Positions 6,228 through 7,295 of a stretch of 7,295 nucleotides of DNA are shown here, piece by piece. Origin of the DNA: Nanobdellota archaeon. Its GTDB lineage: Archaea > Nanobdellota > Nanobdellia > SCGC-AAA011-G17 > VGLX01. The notes below the pieces were generated by a model that searched no databases, had not been told where the DNA came from, and was given only the letters and a program-made list of their open reading frames with translations. The DNA is taken from contig JAHIPG010000229.1 in assembly GCA_018894775.1 (NCBI GenBank), positions 1-7,295 on the forward strand, given 5' to 3'. How positions within the stretch are numbered: the stretch's first letter is position 1; every line of letters starts with the position of its first letter. The translations under genes were made by a program, and so were the position numbers.

Positions 6228-6244
6228 TTATGTGGCACTCCTAT

Positions 6245-6961
6245 TCAACAAGAAGACATTGTTCCGTTTTTTCGCTCATAAATTTTTCCATCACGTTTTA
6301 AATTCACTATCAGCTTCTCTATATAATCTCTCTCGACACCTTGTTGTTTCAGATGTGTCATTATATCTTCGATAGTAATGCCCTCCGCATGCTCATGCGA
6401 CAACTTCTTAATAATTTCTATGATACTCTGTCTCTTGTGTATCAAACTGGGAGTAATGCTGTCTATATCAATAGTGGGTTCAGGCATACTAAAAGGAGCG
6501 ACGTTTGTCACCTCTAAATAAAAGGGGAATATTCGCGATGAAGCTTTGTCTTTTCCCACGCGAATCACCCCCTCGAATTTATACATAGATTCAGTCTCTG
6601 ATGAAACATTACCAACAAGTTCATTAGTTAATATGGCTATAATCCTAGGCGAGTGTATCTCTATTGATGATTGTTCTATTTCTATTTTTTGTGTATCTAT
6701 AAATTTTGATTCTTTCTCGAGGAGTTGAAACTTTGTACTAGCTTGACTTTTTCCGCAACCCCCCTGTTCTTTATAACATGCAAAAGGAGTGCAGAGTTTC
6801 TTCCCTTCTTGCAGCTCTTTAATTATCGAGCCACATCTTATGCATTTAAATGCTGCGTTTTGAATCTTTAATATAGGTACTTCAACTTTTTTTACTCCTC
6901 CAGTTATGGTAACGGTTCTACCAACATCGCTTCCGCGGAGGTTATAAATATTTACTTCCAT
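6245..6961 (-). CDS. MCM-derived DNA-binding protein lacking the AAA+ domain
   Basis: This 238-residue protein matches the two ends of an archaeal MCM helicase with the motor removed. Residues 1-155 are the OB-fold region. GSDVGRTVTITGGVKKVE (10-27) corresponds to the strand around MCM's VGKLVxVxGIV. A zinc module follows, with Cys40, Cys43, Cys62 and Cys69. Next come FQLLEKESKFIDTQKIEI (78-95), PRIIAILTNELVGNV (105-119), GVIRV (131-135) and FYLEVTNVAP (147-156), all in MCM order. The chain then passes straight to DIDSI (165-169) and a winged helix (about 175-230) ending GKIYERKNG, like the MCM C-terminus. The helical N-terminal subdomain and the whole AAA+ domain (Walker A/B, arginine finger) are absent, so it cannot be a helicase alone. 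It may bind DNA, form rings, or modulate the host MCM. No Shine-Dalgarno is seen; a TATA-like box 26-27 bases upstream fits a leaderless mRNA. The open frame and kept linker argue against simple decay. Confidence 0.85.
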   Translation of the reverse strand: MEVNIYNLRGSDVGRTVTITGGVKKVEVPILKIQNAAFKCIRCGSIIKELQEGKKLCTPFACYKEQGGCGKSQASTKFQLLEKESKFIDTQKIEIEQSSIEIHSPRIIAILTNELVGNVSSETESMYKFEGVIRVGKDKASSRIFPFYLEVTNVAPFSMPEPTIDIDSITPSLIHKRQSIIEIIKKLSHEHAEGITIEDIMTHLKQQGVERDYIEKLIVNLKRDGKIYERKNGTMSSC

Positions 6962-6983
6962 ATTTTGTAAATGGAAATAACTG

Positions 6984-6991
6984 CTTAAAAG
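6984..6991 (-). promoter_or_regulatory. Candidate archaeal promoter for the MCM-derived gene
   Basis: CTTTTAAG on the minus strand is centred about 26-27 bases before the ATG at 6961, and AGTAAC just upstream fits the BRE pattern at five of six positions. This spacing predicts transcription starting at or next to the ATG. That agrees with the lack of a Shine-Dalgarno site. Confidence 0.4.
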
Positions 6992-7030
6992 AGTTACTAT
7001 ATGATACTGAAGTGCTTAACTACTGTGCAT

Positions 7031-7040
7031 CATCTGCTAC
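7031..7040. repeat. Direct repeat CATCTGCTAC, copy 2
   Basis: The ten bases are identical to 6171-6180 and in the same orientation. It lies 70 bp upstream of the MCM-derived gene, while the other copy lies 65 bp downstream of it, so the two copies flank that gene. This could be a shared regulator site or traces of an inserted element. Confidence 0.35.
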
Positions 7041-7048
7041 TTTCCAAT

Positions 7049-7060
7049 ATAATTAATTAT
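7049..7060. repeat. Perfect palindrome ATAATTAATTAT
   Basis: A 12-bp perfect palindrome between the stop of the partial gene (7071) and the candidate promoter of the MCM-derived gene. It could be an operator. It is pure A/T in A+T-rich DNA, so chance is a real alternative. Confidence 0.3.
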
Positions 7061-7070
7061 GATTAGATAC

Positions 7071-7295
7071 CTACAACACAGTTTTGCTTCCTTCTAATTG
7101 TTTTAGAAGTTGTCTTTCATAGTCGTCATTTTTAATATATCTTAATCTATACCTTCTGAAAACGTAATCTATGATCTCTAACTTCCTCTCATCGTTTTTC
7201 AATAAATGCATTCTTTTAAAAACCTCATCCCATTTTTGGGGCAAATTAATAAGCGGCTTAAAATTTAACCTAACATATATTATCCAGTCTGGATT
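7071..7295 (-). CDS. C-terminal part of an unrecognised gene (cut by window edge)
   Basis: An open frame enters from the window end and runs 74 codons to a TAG at 7073-7071. The product is rich in charged residues and probably helical, with stretches such as LPQKWDEVFKRMHLL and IIDYVFRRYRLRYIKND. It has no cysteine or recognisable catalytic motif. The even spread of codons with no internal stop, the same strand as all other genes, and the A+T-rich make-up support a real gene tail. The start and the rest of the protein lie outside the window, and no family can be assigned. A 109-bp gap with its own candidate promoter separates it from the MCM-derived gene. Confidence 0.6.
   Translation of the reverse strand, partial: NPDWIIYVRLNFKPLINLPQKWDEVFKRMHLLKNDERKLEIIDYVFRRYRLRYIKNDDYERQLLKQLEGSKTVL

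Noticed and set aside
1..7295. CRISPR array or Cas4 of a CRISPR system, suggested by the Cas4-like nuclease domain
   Set aside because: No regularly spaced repeats and no other cas genes. The Fe-S nuclease is fused to a UvrD-type helicase as in AddB/AdnAB-like proteins.

Overview
The window looks archaeal, most likely a mesophilic euryarchaeon of the methanogen type, though the lineage is an inference. The strongest evidence is a gene (6245-6961) that keeps the N-terminal OB/zinc domain and the C-terminal winged helix of an archaeal MCM replicative helicase. Several candidate promoters also look archaeal (TATA-like box with a purine/A-rich BRE). Strong Shine-Dalgarno sites precede most of the other genes. 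I see no rRNA, tRNA, CRISPR array or transposase.

All supported genes lie on the minus strand, so transcription runs from high to low coordinates. In transcription order: the tail of an unrecognised gene cut by the window edge (7295-7071); a 109-bp gap with repeats and a likely promoter; an MCM-derived protein without the AAA+ ATPase (6961-6245); a 242-bp gap with an oligo-T run, a palindrome, a TATA-like box and a possible 36-codon ORF; a DUF262-HNH nuclease (6002-4647); a possible 36-codon ORF (4645-4535) lying over an unusually well-nested imperfect palindrome; a protein with a HEPN-type RNase motif (4507-3719); a 133-bp gap with a candidate promoter; a UvrD-like helicase fused to a Cas4/AddB-like Fe-S nuclease (3585-844); a small PD-(D/E)XK protein (807-37); and, directly after its stop, the probable GTG start of a further gene running off the window.

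The content fits an accessory or defence island. It combines a predicted DNA-sensing/cutting protein (DUF262 with DGQQR plus HNH), a possible RNase (HEPN RX4H), a DNA-end-processing helicase-nuclease with a second nuclease 36 bp downstream, and a replication-derived DNA-binding protein that cannot itself be a motor. DUF262-HNH to HEPN-like is closely packed, and helicase-nuclease to small nuclease to next gene is closely packed; a promoter-sized gap separates these two blocks. Joint function of all the genes is a hypothesis.

Base composition is uneven. Sampled 60-base lines inside the helicase-nuclease gene are about 40-52% G+C, while lines sampled in the small nuclease and DUF262 genes are about 25-37%. 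This points to assembly from different sources.
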